A DNA stretch of 64,000 nucleotides from Lineus longissimus (GCF_910592395.1 NC_088320.1:16676501-16740500); one strand, 5' to 3'. Positions 46,001 to 61,293 are shown, counted from the stretch's first letter. Notes: a model not told the origin generated them from the letters alone. Program-made: numbers and translations.

Positions 46001-46472
46001 ACTTTCTGTTCCCTCATACGATTCCAGGCCACTACAGTAAACTTTCTGTTCCCTCATACGATTCCAGGCCACTACAGTCAACTTTCTGTTCCCTCATACG
46101 ATTCCAGGCCACTACGGTCAACTTTCTGTTCCCTCATACGATTCCAGGCCACTACAGTAAACTTTCTGTTCCCTCGTACGATTCCAGGCCACTACAGTAA
46201 ACTTTCTGTTCCCTCGTACGATTCCAGGCCACTACAGTAAACTTTCTGTTCCCTCGTACGATTCCAGGCCACTACAGTAAACTTTCTGTTCCCTCGTACG
46301 ATTCCAGGCCACTACAGTAAACTTTCTGTTCCCTCATACGATTCCAGGCCACTACAGTAAACTTTCTGTTCCCTCGTACAATTCCAGGCCACTACAGTAA
46401 ACTTTCTGTTCCCTCGTACGATTCCAGGCCACTACAGTAAACTTTCTGTTCCCTCGTACGATTCCAGGCCAC
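43021..46472. repeat. 40-bp minisatellite, copy 2
   Basis: Same length (3,452 bp) and order of variant units as 15121-18572, with a few substitutions (for example ccacttcag near 43166). Confidence 0.97.
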
Positions 46473-46535
46473 TGCGCCAATGAAGAATGCCTTACAGAAG
46501 TAAAGAGCATTCAAGTTGGTAGATTATTAACTTAC

Positions 46536-46598
46536 CCTGCATGCCGGGGGGAGGTCCATGGTGGTGGTGTTGTGGAGGCGGTGCATGCTGCTGTCGGC
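46536..46598 (-). CDS. PEF exon 2, duplicated
   Basis: Identical to 18636-18698, with both splice sites kept. Confidence 0.6.
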
Positions 46599-47173
46599 CT
46601 GAAGTAAAAACCAGGGATTTAAGGTCCGAAAGAAGAACAGATCAAATCATAGATATTTGTTGATGATGAGCATTGTTTTCTTCTTTCATGACTGGTACGC
46701 TGTATCCTCTATATAGGCAGCAGCTTGGCAGGCAAGATAAAGTTACATGAAGTCGCCAACAGGGGTCTCTCAGTGTCTCACATCTCATAGGAATCGAAAT
46801 GACTCATTCCAGCTTATACGAGGAATATATTAGTAGTGTTGAATCTGACATGACCTAGGGCCCCTACTCTGTATATTAGTCACCTGAAGATGGCCAAATT
46901 AGCTCGCTTCAGCCTATAGTCCCCCTTTAAAATTATATGGGGAACATAGGTACCGGGGAACATAGGTACCGGGGAACATAGGTACCGGGGAACATAGGTA
47001 TGTATTGGGGGAGGGGGGGGGGGGGTATAGGTAGCGGGGAACATAGGTACCGGGTATCATGTGTATTGGGCAACATCTACACAGACTGGACACGAAGACC
47101 AGGCAAGGACTCCACAGAACAGCGTTACTACTATACTAGCCATAGACCCTTACTTTCGACTACAATGCCTTAC

Positions 47174-47219
47174 CCTGGAAGGACTGATTGCCCATGGGGT
47201 AACCACCATAACCTGCCAT
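47174..47219 (-). CDS. PEF exon 1 with start codon, duplicated
   Basis: Identical to 19270-19315. Copy 2 therefore includes a second start codon and whatever promoter lies upstream, and could yield a transcript of the Pro/Gln-rich arm without EF-hands, or one that splices onward into copy 1. Confidence 0.6.
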
Positions 47220-50200
47220 AACTGTGTCTTTAGTATGATCAATTCAAAGCGAAAATGACGACGGAATAATTACAGCCTTTTGGTAACCACACCACAGACG
47301 CAAATCCATAAACAATAACACGCGCAGTAGGAACGCAGTAAATTCTGACTAATAATAAGCCCCCCTTTAGGAGGGGCTCTTAAGATACACGTGTGTGTGG
47401 GAGTATATCCTGATTTGATGAGAAATAAAGAGAGTAAATATTGTATCCTACAAACAATTTTTTTTGGTATTTTTCTGAATTAACTCCGTTGAGTTTACCG
47501 ATTTCTCCGCGATCTTCCGGTGGTGGTTGCTATCCCATTGGTTGAAATTAATTTAAATCTTCATGGGAATTCGCTACATCATATGCCTAAGAAATTGGCC
47601 AATTATATTAATATTTTTATTAGAGAAATATCCGTCCTAAATAATGACAGAAAAGGGTGGTTTATTTCAATTTTGTGTCGACATGGTCGAGGTCACGTGA
47701 CATAAAAACAAAACAATCGCACACACCCGTCCAAAAAAGGCACTTTAAGAAAAATAAATACGTTTTTCCAGCTTAAAACCACACTGACGACTAAGTTATA
47801 TTGGTCTACTGCCCAAATCTGAAGTATCAAAATGAATCACAAACTAGAACTAGCTCTATTTAGCAAAAGTTGCGTGAAAAATTCGGGTGAGCGACGTACA
47901 TTCTGTACCCTAGCGGCCAATAAATAAACTACTTTCAGCCGTCTGCTCCGGTCTCGTTAGGGAGTTTTTCCCAAATGTACGCGATGATGACGTGCCCCAT
48001 TAACAGGACGTGACATCTATTTTAAAATGCGTTTCCAAAGTGAATGCATGAGGACAATCCATTTAAGTGTCGTATATCACTGGAAACGCCCGATTCCCGT
48101 GAATAAGGACAATCACAATGTATTACATTACCAAAACAAAAATGTGTCGGAAGGAACTATATGGATGGTCCCATCGCACCCCCCCCCCCCTCCAGCAGTA
48201 TGACACAGAAGGGCTAGTTGTCTGTCCACCGGGGGGGGGGGGGGGGGGGGGGGAGCTTCCCCCCAACGCACTGGTAAAAACCTATGTCGACGGAGGGGGG
48301 TTTGGGGGGTGTCCCCCCATTGTAACAGCTGTAGTTGTTAGAGCTTGCACTTAACATATGCTCGTAGGGGGGTTCGGGGGAGCTCCCCCGACCTAAAGGG
48401 GGCTCACTTAGTCCTTGACTTTACATATTAAGGCTAATAACAATAAATGAATAATTTCATTGCCTCCTAAAAGAAGATATTTACAGTACGGTACACAATG
48501 AGCACAACAGTTTTTCCCATAATTGTTACATAAGATTAAAGCATTAAAATATGGGCATAGACATACCAACTTCAGGATCAGAACGACCTGAGCAATAATC
48601 TGGTCAATTTATAGGCCTATGATTGGGACTTGGGATAGTTATAATCCCTCGCCGCTAGGAGGGCCCGGAGACAGTCCACTTGTACACTGCTTTCCTCAAG
48701 CGGGGGATTGGTGTAGGTGGAACAGGGCCACCCTGACCCGAGAGAGACCCAAGGACCTTATTCGCTCCACAATAGTGCCCTTGATGTTAAATTTCAGCAG
48801 GGCCAAAACCAGATCCCTCAGCAAAGCATTGTGCACATTCTTAACCAATCAGATTTCGAGTGACATTACTGTCCTTATATAGGTATCGTTCACACGTGCC
48901 TTTGTTTACATTTCTGACCTGGCAATTTTGCAGTGTTTTTGTTTAAGGAATTGATACTTCACTGGAGGTATTGCTTGTCGAAAGTACAAGTACTGCTTGT
49001 CGAAAGTTATTTATTTTTAAAGTAGGCCTATCACCAAAACATAGACCATATACATGTACTAGTATACACCACATGCACTTGACAAGCGTCAGTATTTAAA
49101 ACACGTAACCCTTTCACTATCATTTCAAATCAAATCTTAATGTGAACACGTGGAAATCTTCTAAAGTTCAACTTGCGTCACAGACTTGTCGAATTCTGAT
49201 TGGCCGAAAGTACACAATGCTTTGCTGAAAGGGTGAGGAAAAAAAATTCGCAGCCGGTCGGTCAACGCCAACCAGACGCCTGAAAATACCCGAAGTTTGG
49301 CCTTTTAATGTTTCTGACAGTTTCTTTATGTCAAGGGCTCGAATAAGAGCACTATCTCTGTGCCTTTTGCTAAGGCCAAAACATCTTTTAACCAATGTGC
49401 CCTGTGTCGACTCGAGTTTCTTCAGATTACCCTTGCTAATGCCAATGCCAACCTGACTATGACCAGATCAGCAGTACAAAATATAAAAATTATGCTATGA
49501 TCCACTCGTATAAGGCTGGCACAACAAATGCAGTGACCATGACGAGCACGGCATGAAAGCACCAGAACGATTCTATTATTTAATGACATGACGTAAGTCG
49601 TTCAACTGATGTTACCAACGCTCCCAATAAAATCTGCGTATTCAAGACTCGTGGAGCTTCAAGATCAGACGCGACGAGCACAGTCCACGCCACGTTTTCT
49701 AAGCACAGGCCACGCCACGCAATGGTAAGACAGATTCGGTCTTGGGCATTACTCTGGCATATCCCAACCTCCACTTCTGTAAATGAGCACACATCCAATT
49801 CCGAATTCCGATTTCCAAGAAATTTGCCGTTTTCCTCAGCAACCAAGAAGCCAATGACGGCTGCGCACTGAATCATTCCTGTCCAGTCCTCGCCACATGC
49901 GAACTCCTGCTTCATTTCAGTATGCCAAGCAGTTTTTGAATTTCGTCTTACTCCAAAGATTTATCCCCCCCCCCCCTCAATTCAAAATATTTCCCCTCAT
50001 TTGGCTGCAGAAAGGACTTCTTGGCCGAACTCCACGTGTCCTTTTGTTCGTGAGGTTTAGACAGTTTCGGTTGGTTTTGGATCTCATTAGTGAGGTTCCG
50101 CAACACTCCCGAATGACGACGAGGAATTCTTTGTATTCGTGACGAATTCTTTTATGATTTTGTTCGAATTCGTCAAGAACACCTCAAAAATCGCACCCTA

Positions 50201-50273
50201 AGCTTCTGGGCCTTTCACTCGGAACAAGTTTCTAGAGCTCGTGTTACCGTTACTATAACTTTTATCATTGCAG

Positions 50274-53200
50274 ATGCCCCAAGCCAAGTTCTCCAATGCA
50301 ACCGACCATGAATGATGTCTATCGCGAGGTGAAGGGTATGTATAGAGTGATATGTGTGTGTGATTAGCTGGGGGAGAGGGTATGGTAGGGTTTGGGGGGC
50401 GTGGGATGTGGGAGGTTGTCGAGGGGATGAGTATGGGTGCGGGTATGTGCGTGTGTGTGTGTGTTTGTGGTTGATCTATGTCCTGTATTTTTTTGCGTTT
50501 TCTGTGTCTTTTGCATTAGTTGTGATGTTGACTCTCCAATTCCATTTACAGAAGGTCCATTCCGCGGACTCCGTATGGAAGGCGTGTGCCAAGCAGCCGG
50601 CCGACGACGTGGCGGAGTCCAAGGCACGGTACGCTTTGTGTCTCTTGTCGGGCGCCCCTAGGGGACCCTGTCGTTCGGTTCTACGACTGAGGGGGTTCAG
50701 CATGAGGGCTTGTCGTCTTCGTTCATTTTGCCATTTCAACGCGAAAAAGAGAGGTTTTTATATTAAATAGGCCTTCCCTCTCTTACGCTGTTGAAGGGCT
50801 TAAGAAAGTTGACGACATGGTGCGGGATGGAGTCCGGGACGTGCTGGGACGTGCTTCGGACTCGCCTTTGCCGTTAGTCTGACGGCTCGCACTTAACTTG
50901 ATGGGTTAACCCTCTATGCTCTCCGGCGGCTGTCGTAGAAGATTAGGCACTGAAGTAGATGATGTTACAACAAACAGGTGAGATTCACATTTTGTTAAGT
51001 CATTGATTTTTGCGCAATTTTAGCTCTTTGACTGATTCTTCCCTGAGATGATTGAAACATCCAGAAAAAATTATGAAAGATTTTACGAGATCCTACTCCA
51101 GTTAGATCGTTACATTTCCCGCACTGTTTGAGACTTTGTTTATGAATGGGATAATCGTCTTACTTCCCAGCCTCCAGCAACAACCCATCCAAAGTGAACA
51201 ACGTAATCTCACGTCATACCTTCAACAGCCATTATGAGCATTGCGCATGACGTCATCACAATTAGTACACTACCTGATCACAACATAGTGATCTTTACCT
51301 TGTGACACCTAGACGCAAGGACCCAACGCGACGCGTAGCGGCAAAATAGCAAAGGTGACGAAACTTTTATAACGGGTCACCGTGATCTCATTATGGACTT
51401 ATAGCGCGATTATGGGGTTGTAACTATTTTGCTGTATATTGTCACGAGGAAAGAAAAGCACGCGACCTAACGCTAACCTATTTATGTAAAGTGATAATTA
51501 GAAGGTATATAGTTCAGGAAATGTCAATAAATAATCATTCCTTATCGTCTTTTGAGAACTTTTTCAATTGTAAAAATTATGTGCCTATCTCACAGAGTCT
51601 CTGCAATGGTCATTTTTATCACAGTAGTCTCGCGCAGCCAGACCTTCTTCACTTATTAGTATGGCGCAAGCCAGGCGTTCTTTGTACTAGACGTTTTCCA
51701 CCACAATGTATCTGGGCCGAAGAAACACTGCCCAAGATTACCTCTAGCTGGAGTTAAGATTAGATTATGCTAATGACTCGAGGAGAATACTTCCTCATTT
51801 GAGTTTTCCCAGAATGGTGCATATCGCGCGAAGCTACTTGGCCTTATACCATAAGGCCCCGCGTGGTGGTGCTGAGACGGCCGCTGTAATCAAGAGAGTG
51901 GTTCGGACACTCTAGAAGCTACTTGGTGATAACAAATGACGGACCTAACCAAAGTTGCTTACATTTTCGCATTGCTACAATGAAAGACCTTATACTGAAA
52001 CCACATGTCTGTTGACGGTGCCTTAAGAGAGACTGGCATCGTGCCTAGTCTCTCAAAGCACAGTTAGCAGACGCCACTATAGTATCCCCTCACACTCAGA
52101 AACCACCAACGCCCACCCCTTCCTGCTACCTTAATATTTCTGATTTATTCAATACATCCACTGTAAGATCTTTTCCCACTGAATCCATTTCCATTTACAG
52201 CATCGATGGAAAGACCACCTCCCAATGGAAGGAAGAGGATCGGTGCGATGGGGCATGCTTGAGGAGGGCTGAAGATGCACGATCGTGGCGTGACAGACGT
52301 CTGGGGATGGATTCGGACGCGAGCAAGATGTGTGCCGCATTTAGGGTAACTTCATTTCATTATTTTTGAACCCAATTAAAAAAATTATGAGCGATTTAAA
52401 TCGTTAAGATTCTTTTCAGGAAGAGCATCCGGGAGACCAGTGTGAAGCAGAGCCAAGAACACCGCAGAGAGCCCAGCGTGACGAAGACCCCACTATGCAG
52501 AGGTTTGAACATGATCCCAGTTTGAACACGACAAAGACTTGGTGAGTAGATAGAGGTGAATTTAGCTCTCATCACATTGAGCATACACAGGCAGAAATTT
52601 CCGTTAAAAATCTAGATAGAAATTGCTATATAGATTCTATAGGTTTTGTGTTTACACTTTCTATATAGCTTTACAGATTCTCTATAGAAATTTCTGCCTG
52701 TGTAGCTGTTGGTGCTTGAAGGAGTAGGCTGACATGACCTTGCCCAGGGAAGCAAAATGGTACCATTAGAACCGTTCATTTTGGATTGATCCCTTAGGAC
52801 CATTTTATTGGATGCCAGATATTCGAGTGATCAACTGAGCCCTTCAATTGGTTGGCCGCCATTTCCCGTAATTTGAAAGCGCATCCACTATACCATACTA
52901 TGCAGCACAGCTTGTTTAGAAATTGTCTTGACGTCTTCAAATATCTGCCGTGACTTTGACTTTCAGGACGACAGCCGTGCCCGGCCACCTGACACGATCC
53001 TGCCAAGGGAAGCGGTTGTGCCGTTATCTTTTGATTGATTCCGAACGGCCAGACAGCCGATGGAGAATGCTGCAGTGTTACTTCAGGTAAGCGGCCAGAC
53101 AGCCGATGGAGAATGCTGCAGTGTTACTTCAGGTAAGCAGTAGAACCTATTTACTTGACACTTGAAAATCAAAGATTGATCTGCTCAGAGTAATCAGCTC

Positions 53201-54359
53201 CTTGAAAAGTTTCATTTGAAAATAATGAGTGCTCTAAACATGCAAACTGTAGCACGCGACGTCGGGACAAAGGCTGAAGAGCCCTCACCATGAAACTGCA
53301 GTTGTATGGAATGGTAAAATACAACGAAAGGAGACGTGCAACAAAGGGTTTCAATGGGGGAAACTCGGAAAAACGTGTCATTCTTTTTTTCAGTATTCCC
53401 AAAAAATGGGTAACACCAGAACAGGGGAACCACTCGGCTCGAACTGCTGGAAATGGCACAGAAGTGGAAGTCCTCGTCCGGAGCCGGCATCGCCACGTCC
53501 AGGTCACAGGATATTCATCACCACGACCAGGGCGTCGCTCGAACTGCTGGAAATGACACTCTCAAGGATGTGCATTGTAACTGGAGGTAAGGATTACAAC
53601 GTACATGTACATGTTTCAAGTCGGTACCTAATATTATAAAAGTGGGGCGATTGTCGGACTCTATATACGCTCTAAACTCAGCAGATATATAACATAACGT
53701 CTGGACAAAAGCTGATAACTTGCAAGTTAAAGGGGTTATTTAAAGACACCTCCGTCCACCCATTTAAGAAAATGGAAATTGCGGCCAGGTTTAACAGAAG
53801 ATGATAAGTTGTTAAGATGGGCTTCTTTGCCAATGACGATGTTCATTTTGAAGACACTTCTCGCACTGTATGAAGATTTGTAATGGTTTGATACTTTTGT
53901 AGGTTGCAAAGAGTTTGCACCACCACACCCAGTCATGGATGGAAACAGAATTTATGAGATGACGAGGTCAAGGAGAAGTGAGTTAGCCTTTTGGGCTGAG
54001 TGTAAGAGGCTAAAACGGCCAGCTGACATGACCTTCCAAAGGAAAGCAAAATTTGTGCCATTCGAGCCTCCGATTGATCACCTCTACATCCACCCAGTAG
54101 ATGTTGCAGTATGTTATAACAACAAAGATATCCAATACATTTCCAACTTTAAAAATTCTAAAGGTTAGTTATAGAGTGTCTGCAAGAAGCACTTGAATAC
54201 GCCGACCAATTTCATCTGATTGGCAATGTACTTCTATTTTCAGTTGTCCACAGACGTGCACGGATAATGAAAGTCTTGTACATCCAGGGGACGGCAGAGG
54301 TATCCAGGGGCTCAGTACGCATACCAATCCTGGAACAGACTCTCTATCTAACAGTGTGA
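50274..54359 (+). CDS. unknown spliced gene, copy 2
   Basis: All eight exons and splice sites of 22369-26454 recur at +27905, including the 46-bp donor duplication (53046-53137) and the 117-bp MITE (52586-52702). I saw no frame-breaking difference. Confidence 0.35.
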
Positions 54360-55387
54360 AGCTTTCGCTCGGACTGTGAATATCTCGATAACACACGTGT
54401 TTATATGCATAGACGTTTTCATCGCGTATCGTATTCTTAAACGCAAACACAATTCTTAGTTCAGATTGAATCGCAAAGCAAGGATTCGCGAAAGCCACGG
54501 ACCATCGCTAGACTATTTTATTGCCTTCGCTCAGATCGAACTGTTGAAAATGGATTTGGACAAGACGCGTACCTCTAACCCCTTCATTTGACGAGACATG
54601 ATACCAATCCCACAAGCACTGGATGACAGCATCCTTCAGGAATCTCTTTACGACTGATGCCATGTGACGACGGGGGTACATCATGAGGGTAATGCAAACA
54701 GATATACACTATCTCCGGAACTATAACACCAGATAACTCCACTCTGAACCAGACTTCCAATAACGACCTGACCAGCCTAGGCCTGGACCTCAAGTTCTGC
54801 TATTTGACCAGGTATGACTGATATGCCTTTCTCGGCATTTGCTAGGGTCATGAATATTCACCATTAAGGTGGGCCTAGTGACTTCTCATTGTCTGGTGTT
54901 ATAGTTCCGGATCCGAAGATAAGAGTATTTCGATATTATCAGAACATGCCTATTTGGGTGAATACCACATATCGCGTAATCTCCAGCCTTCCAGAAAGCT
55001 AGCAACACCAACAACCGAGCTTCTGATCGTGAAATGTGAATTCTAGCATTTCAAGTCTCGCTGAGACAGCTGTGAATCATTCGATAAACGTGCAATTGCA
55101 ACAAGGCTCACATGGACGATTTCATGAGAAAACAGCACGCTGATTACACACAGAACAAATCAGTAGTTAAACGAAATGTATTATTTATGTAAAACCTCAA
55201 AGTCGAGTCTAACTTTGTACCAATCGTATAAAGCATGACCAAGAACGTGCATAGGCAAAATTTTCACCAATTTTTGTGCTAGCCATTTTCAGGCTTACTT
55301 TGCGTGAATCTCTCTGAAATGGTCTGTGGGCATTGAGCTTTTCATCTATTGCACTGTCTGTGATACATAATGTGTTTTTCTTTTCAG

Positions 55388-55693
55388 CAAGATGACACAA
55401 TGGATGTGGAACCCTCGGCCCCTGAACGATTGTCGCTATGGGAGTCATTAGCAACAGACTTCCTCTGGTGTAGTATTGTATATTCGCTACCTGTAGGCCT
55501 CTGCAGAAGGATACGTTGTATTTTATCGAAATATCTGATTGAAAGGTGGTTTCATTCCAAATCTCAATATCATCCGATGGCAAAAAGCCTACTTCCATTT
55601 TGTGGCCGTGACAAAATGTCTGAACACACTTGGAACGTCTTTAAAAGACTTTCCATCAGTCATCGTCGGTCACTCCTCCTAGATGATTGTTGA
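55388..55693 (+). CDS. candidate terminal exon, copy 2
   Basis: Same frame and acceptor as 27483-27788. Confidence 0.3.
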   Translation, partial: QDDTMDVEPSAPERLSLWESLATDFLWCSIVYSLPVGLCRRIRCILSKYLIERWFHSKSQYHPMAKSLLPFCGRDKMSEHTWNVFKRLSISHRRSLLLDDC

Positions 55694-58600
55694 TTAAGAA
55701 CCAGAACCAGATCCAAATAAGTCAAGGTTCTGATGTACCAGGTCAAAATTTACTATCGAGCTGTTAAAAGTTACTTCATTTTTCTCCAAAATCACCAAAT
55801 TGATCAGATATTTCAATTTTCCCATCGAATGAGACATGGGGTCCACGTGATTCTGGTTGGTTCGACCCCAGCCAACCAGAACATGTGTTGTCTTTGATGG
55901 AACCGTAGGCCTTATGAACTTTCTCGATCCATTCAGTACCACGGATGCCACCTGCGTTTATTCCAATCAGCTTCCGATACCTGATAGTGCCGGTCTCCAT
56001 TTGGGACAGATATGAAATTGGCAAACTCTCGCCTCCATTTTATAAAAGTATCTTAAATTTCCTTAAACACGGTAATTATCCGGGTGCCTTTCATTCTTGG
56101 TTTCATCAATGATATGATAACCAAAGGTTAACCCCCAAGACCAAAACAAATGCAAAAGAATCGGGCTAATTCATTTCCAAATTTTGAGATTTCGTTGAAA
56201 TATTTTGTTGATTGAAATTTTTCCAAAATATTCCAAATTGATGCTGGTTCCTGACCTTGCGGTCAAGTGGAAGAGGAGCTCAGTCTTTTCATGATAATTA
56301 GTCCAGAAAGATTCGTCTTGTTTCTTTCTGTGAGTTATAAAGATAACAACTGCCCCATCAAGAAGTTTCCTGTGGTACAGAATGGGTCAAGCAAGCTGTC
56401 GCCAACATCAACGTCAATGTCTGACGTTTTATGTATTAATTTGTTATGTTTGTATAATGATACAATATGTGAAATTTACATATAAAAGCCATAATACATG
56501 TAAAGGTGAATTCAAAAAGTTACTTCTATTGTTAAACTCGTCCAAAGCAACCGCTTTTGTCATGCAAATGAGAAGACTGATCTGAACGCCTGCTCTAGAG
56601 GGGCCCCTTTTGTCATGCAAATGAGATCACAGCACAGTCCTGTTGATCATGACGAAATTGGTTCTTTTGTTATTTAAATAACCCACTAAGCGATGTCGTG
56701 CTGTTTCGGATCAATGAGGTCAAGGTTTGTGACCTGAATACACCACAGCAGTTCACCTTGCTTGCATTTACAATGGTTGTCGCTGCATGCGACTCAGTTT
56801 TTGATCAGGAAAAACATAAATTATGTAGATATTCTAGTGGAAAATGGTTTCCCAAACAAAATGAACATAAACAACCGGACTGTGCGAGACGGCATGTGTC
56901 CCAAAAGTGTTGCATGTATCAATGGCTCTTTGCATTATTTTAGAAATTTTGAATTTCACACTGTTTATTGAGTTGTTCCTCGGAGTTGTCTTTTGTCTCT
57001 ATCAAACTGGCTTTGCAGGCAAGTTCCTCATAAAGCCAAATGTCGTTCCAAATGATGGGTTGCGGGTTTCCCCTGCCTTGTACCTACATTCTAAATTGCC
57101 CTCATACTCTTTGCTCAGTTATAGAAGTGTGAGGCGCCGTCCACTCAAAAATGTAAATAGTTTTTGTTCAGAATATGCTTGCATATTATCGCTGTTTTGG
57201 AGAATGAATTGCCCTGCGGTGTCATTGTTTTGATATTGTTCTGTAAAATCTTGATAAATTCTTGGAATGTACATATTGATATAAAAAATTCATAAACAGA
57301 CTTGTATTATTTTTTACTTTTTTCAAGGGGGAAGGGTTGGGGTTCATTGAGCAAACTCTGAAGGTTTGGATGACCTCTCTTTAAGAGACATATGTCGCAA
57401 TTTGGTTATAGTGAAGTCCTCGACACTCCTCACAGTAAAAAAAGTAGTGTCACCTCTACGTCAATCTACATCTAGATCAGACAGAGTACGCTTAGTGAAG
57501 GGGTATGGCACATCCAGCAAAGACTTGGTACACTCGGGCAACATCTCGAGCTATGAAGGGGAGGGCACATCGAGAAGAGATATGGTGCACTACTGTCTCA
57601 TTGCATTTGCAAGAGACCTAACCCTAACCCTCAAAGGGCCCCCCTCTATCCAGCTGTGCTGGATCAGCTCCCTAATTTGATGGCGACCTATCATGTGGTC
57701 CAGTCACCAGTCGGACAAGGGTCCCCTTTTGCGAGTTGTTGCTACTTCTGGCTGTACCATCGCTACTTTTTGCTGGGTCACTGGATGTCCCAAGTCATGC
57801 CCGCTGAAACGACAAGTGATCATATCAACATTGTTGTGGCGATACTCTACACCATCCCTTCGCAATTCCCACAGCCCGTGATCACTGTTCACTAAAAGAT
57901 TGGCGAAACAAGTCGTCACAATTCAGTTGGCGTCATATGCAATTTGAATTTCAGCAGACGTCGCGGTTTATCATAAGTTGTGTATCGGTGCTACAGAATT
58001 TATACGCTGCACGACACAAGGGCCTTAACGTCATCACAGTAGAAAAGAATCATATTGAATTTGGCCAAATCACAGGGCTCAGCCAGGCCTCTGCTTCTGG
58101 ATATGATGATGTGATGGGGGTGGGCGAGGGGGTTGATTGATCCAGCACTGCAGCACTCGCAGCGGTAGGTAATATATAAGCTTGGAACCAGTGAAACCTT
58201 GAAACCAGTGATAAACCTTGGAATCAGTCCTAAAAATGCATAAAAACATGAAAAAATGCCATTTGAACCTAAGGTGGTTACGAGTCAATATTTGGAGCTT
58301 ATTTTTACATGATCAGATCGGAATTTGACGGTAGTTTAGAAATCAGTCGCATATCCGATTCAATAATCTATATTTTAGAACAACCCAGTCATACCTCGCC
58401 TCCAGTGTATATTAGGTCTCGTTAGGGAGTTTTTCCCAAATGTACGCGATGACGACGTGCCCCATTAACAGGACGTAACATCTATTTTAAAATGCGTTTC
58501 CAAAGTGAATGCATGAAGACAACCCATTTGTGTCGTATATCACTGGAAACGCCCGATTCCCCTGATTCTGCAGGATGTTAAATCGGGCATTTTATTTCTT

Positions 58601-60060
58601 CAAATAAATTATAAGCGTCGCATTTGCTCCTAGCTCTCTGTTCACCATCCCAAATGACACTATTGCCAATTGGGCCGGACAAACACGAAAACCCCCAAAT
58701 ATTATACATTTCTTCCTGAATAATTCTTACAGTGACCATTCTGCCATGAAAGACAATTGCTTACGCTACACAAAAATGAAAAAAAAATCGAGGGTCACTA
58801 CCATTGAACTTTTGAGATATGTTGAATTTTGCACAAATCAGCGAAAAACGCACCAACTGGCACTGGACGGCATTTCAACACGGGGCCGACGCACATCCCA
58901 AGTTCAGTGTACACATACGTCGGCAACAACAGTTAAATGCGTAGTTTCTTGTTAGCCGCTTATTGAGTAGCCAGAGCGCTCTAGGTTTCAGAAACTTCAA
59001 AAAAACATGTCTTTGCCAAAACAACTGCTGAATCAACACTGACATACTGTGAGGACCGGGAAATCAATGATTTTAGGAACTAATGTGAGGGGGCCGCGCA
59101 TGAATAAAAAAAACCCCTCCCGAATGACCCTCACTGATCTCCCAAATGTAGGCATGCACGTCACGACACGCCCACCACACACCCATAGTATGGACCAATC
59201 AGCGCTCCGCTTACTACGCCACCACACGGGGCCTATTTGAACTACGGAGCGGTGTGATCATACAGGGTGATACAGAGAAGATTGACCACATCATGCAGTA
59301 CCGGCTGGCACTTATCCGTAGAAACGTAGATGAAGGTTTATTACCGAAGGTTTTAGCCGGGTTTGGAGATGAAAAAAGGTCGGAGAGAGGGCCAACTATT
59401 TTTGCCTGCAACTGAATGATATTGTCATTGTCATTCAAATAAAAGTAGTTTTTGTGAAAGAATATTATTTGGACTAGTTAGAAATATCACAGTTTCAACA
59501 AATTCTTTGATAATTAGTCCACATTTGGACACCAGACCTCGCATTTCCCCGTCCACAAAGTCAAAGGCCACTTCGAAAACCTTCAAAAAAGGGGCAAAAA
59601 AGCCCGTCCACTCATTGATCAAAATCACCCATCAAAATATTTTTTTTCATTTTTCTTTCGCTGACCCATTAAAAAGATTATAATGCATAATATACTGCAA
59701 TTTCTTTTAAATATATTGAAAGACAAAGAAATGCCAGCCCACGAAACTTAGAGGGCCGCTGTCCACACTTTCGTCCACACTTTCGTCCACAGTTTACGCC
59801 TACCCCATTAAACGACCTTGACCTCTTTTCGCTAACTTCTCAGTTTTCTGATTTTGTTTCTTGATAAGTGCTCTTTTGTTGCGACACTGTGCATATTTTA
59901 CGGGAACCAGGGACTAGACGGTAGTTAGGTACTAGGACTAGATAGGTATTTATGTTTTCGTTGTTTTGACTGAAGTGCAGTTTCGAGTTTGCATTGTGAT
60001 TGTCTATACGAAGAAAGAGGTGTATCAGCACGGCCCTATGATGATTCACCGGGTATCAGG

Positions 60061-60634
60061 CTGTTTCGCTACATTGCCAGTTCGCTACAAGTCGTTTCGC
60101 TACATGTGGCGGTCGTTTCGCTACATGGTAGGTCGTTTCGCTACATGGGTGGAGTAGTTTGGCTACATGGATGTAGGTCGTTTCGCTACATGGATGTAGT
60201 CATTATTTTTACTCTATTTTACCCTACTATAATTCCCGGTGGTGACTACAAATTTATTATAGCACAGTTTGCCGGTAAAAAAACTTATACGGTTTGATGG
60301 CGCGCAAGGGGTTCTTGTCGTCCTGGCCTGGGTTAGGCCACATAAAAAAAGAGTTGGTGATCGTCCCCGCCCACCCTTACGAAAAACGCCCGGCCCCATT
60401 TTTTGTTAAAATCCTAAAAAAGTTGGTATATTGTTCTCTGCTATAGGGTCAGAATTGCACGACCTACGATGTAGCGAAACGACCTACATCGAAACGACTC
60501 CACCCATGTAGCGAAACGTCCTCCATGTAGCGAAACGACCGTACCCATCATGTAGCGAAACGACTCCACCCATGTAGCGAAACGACCTTCCATGTAGCGA
60601 AACGACGAACTGGCAATGTAGCGAAACGACAGTA
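60061..60634. mobile_element. foldback element, copy 2
   Basis: Second copy of 32156-32729, same arms and spacer. Confidence 0.6.
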
Positions 60635-60802
60635 AACCATTCACCTGGCCTCCTCCACCCATGAATCATGTAGGCTAGATGTAAAAGTGCTCCGACCTGC
60701 AACTCAGGCCTACCTTGGAAAATAGATAAAGGCCTCGTTTCTTACACGCACGGAAATTCGACTACGACCATTTCCATTTTGTTGCGTCAGCAATAAATAC
60801 TA

Positions 60803-61250
60803 AAATCAATCAATCAATCAATACGGAGTCTTGTATAGCGCCAGATCCACCATGGAAATGGTGCTCAAGGCGCTGTTAAAAAGTTCACAAATGTCTACAA
60901 AAACAGGTGTCCCTTTAGTCATGTTAGTCTCTTTTTGAAAATGTCCACAGACTCTTTAAATTCCCTGATGTTCCTTGGAAATTCATTCCAGAGTCCAGGT
61001 GCACTGACACTAAAGGCCTTGTCACAACCACAACGTTTGGATACAGGCACGGCCAACAGCAATTGTTCAGCTGAACGAAGTGACCGCCCTGGTTTGTACA
61101 CAGTCAGAAGATCCCTGACGTAGCTGGGAGCCTGGCCATTCAAGGCCTTGAATTGAAAGTCAGCAGCAGAACCTTGAACGGGGACTGCACAGGCAGCCAA
61201 TGAAAGTAATAGGGGAGGTTTTGGATGATGGGATGATCCATGTGCTTCCA
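60803..61250 (-). mobile_element. CR1/L2-type LINE 3' end, copy 2
   Basis: Second copy of 32898-33345, including the (TTGA)n tail. Confidence 0.8.
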
Positions 61251-61293
61251 TATTGTGACGGCAACGGCTGCCTGTCATCATCTTACGGCCGAG

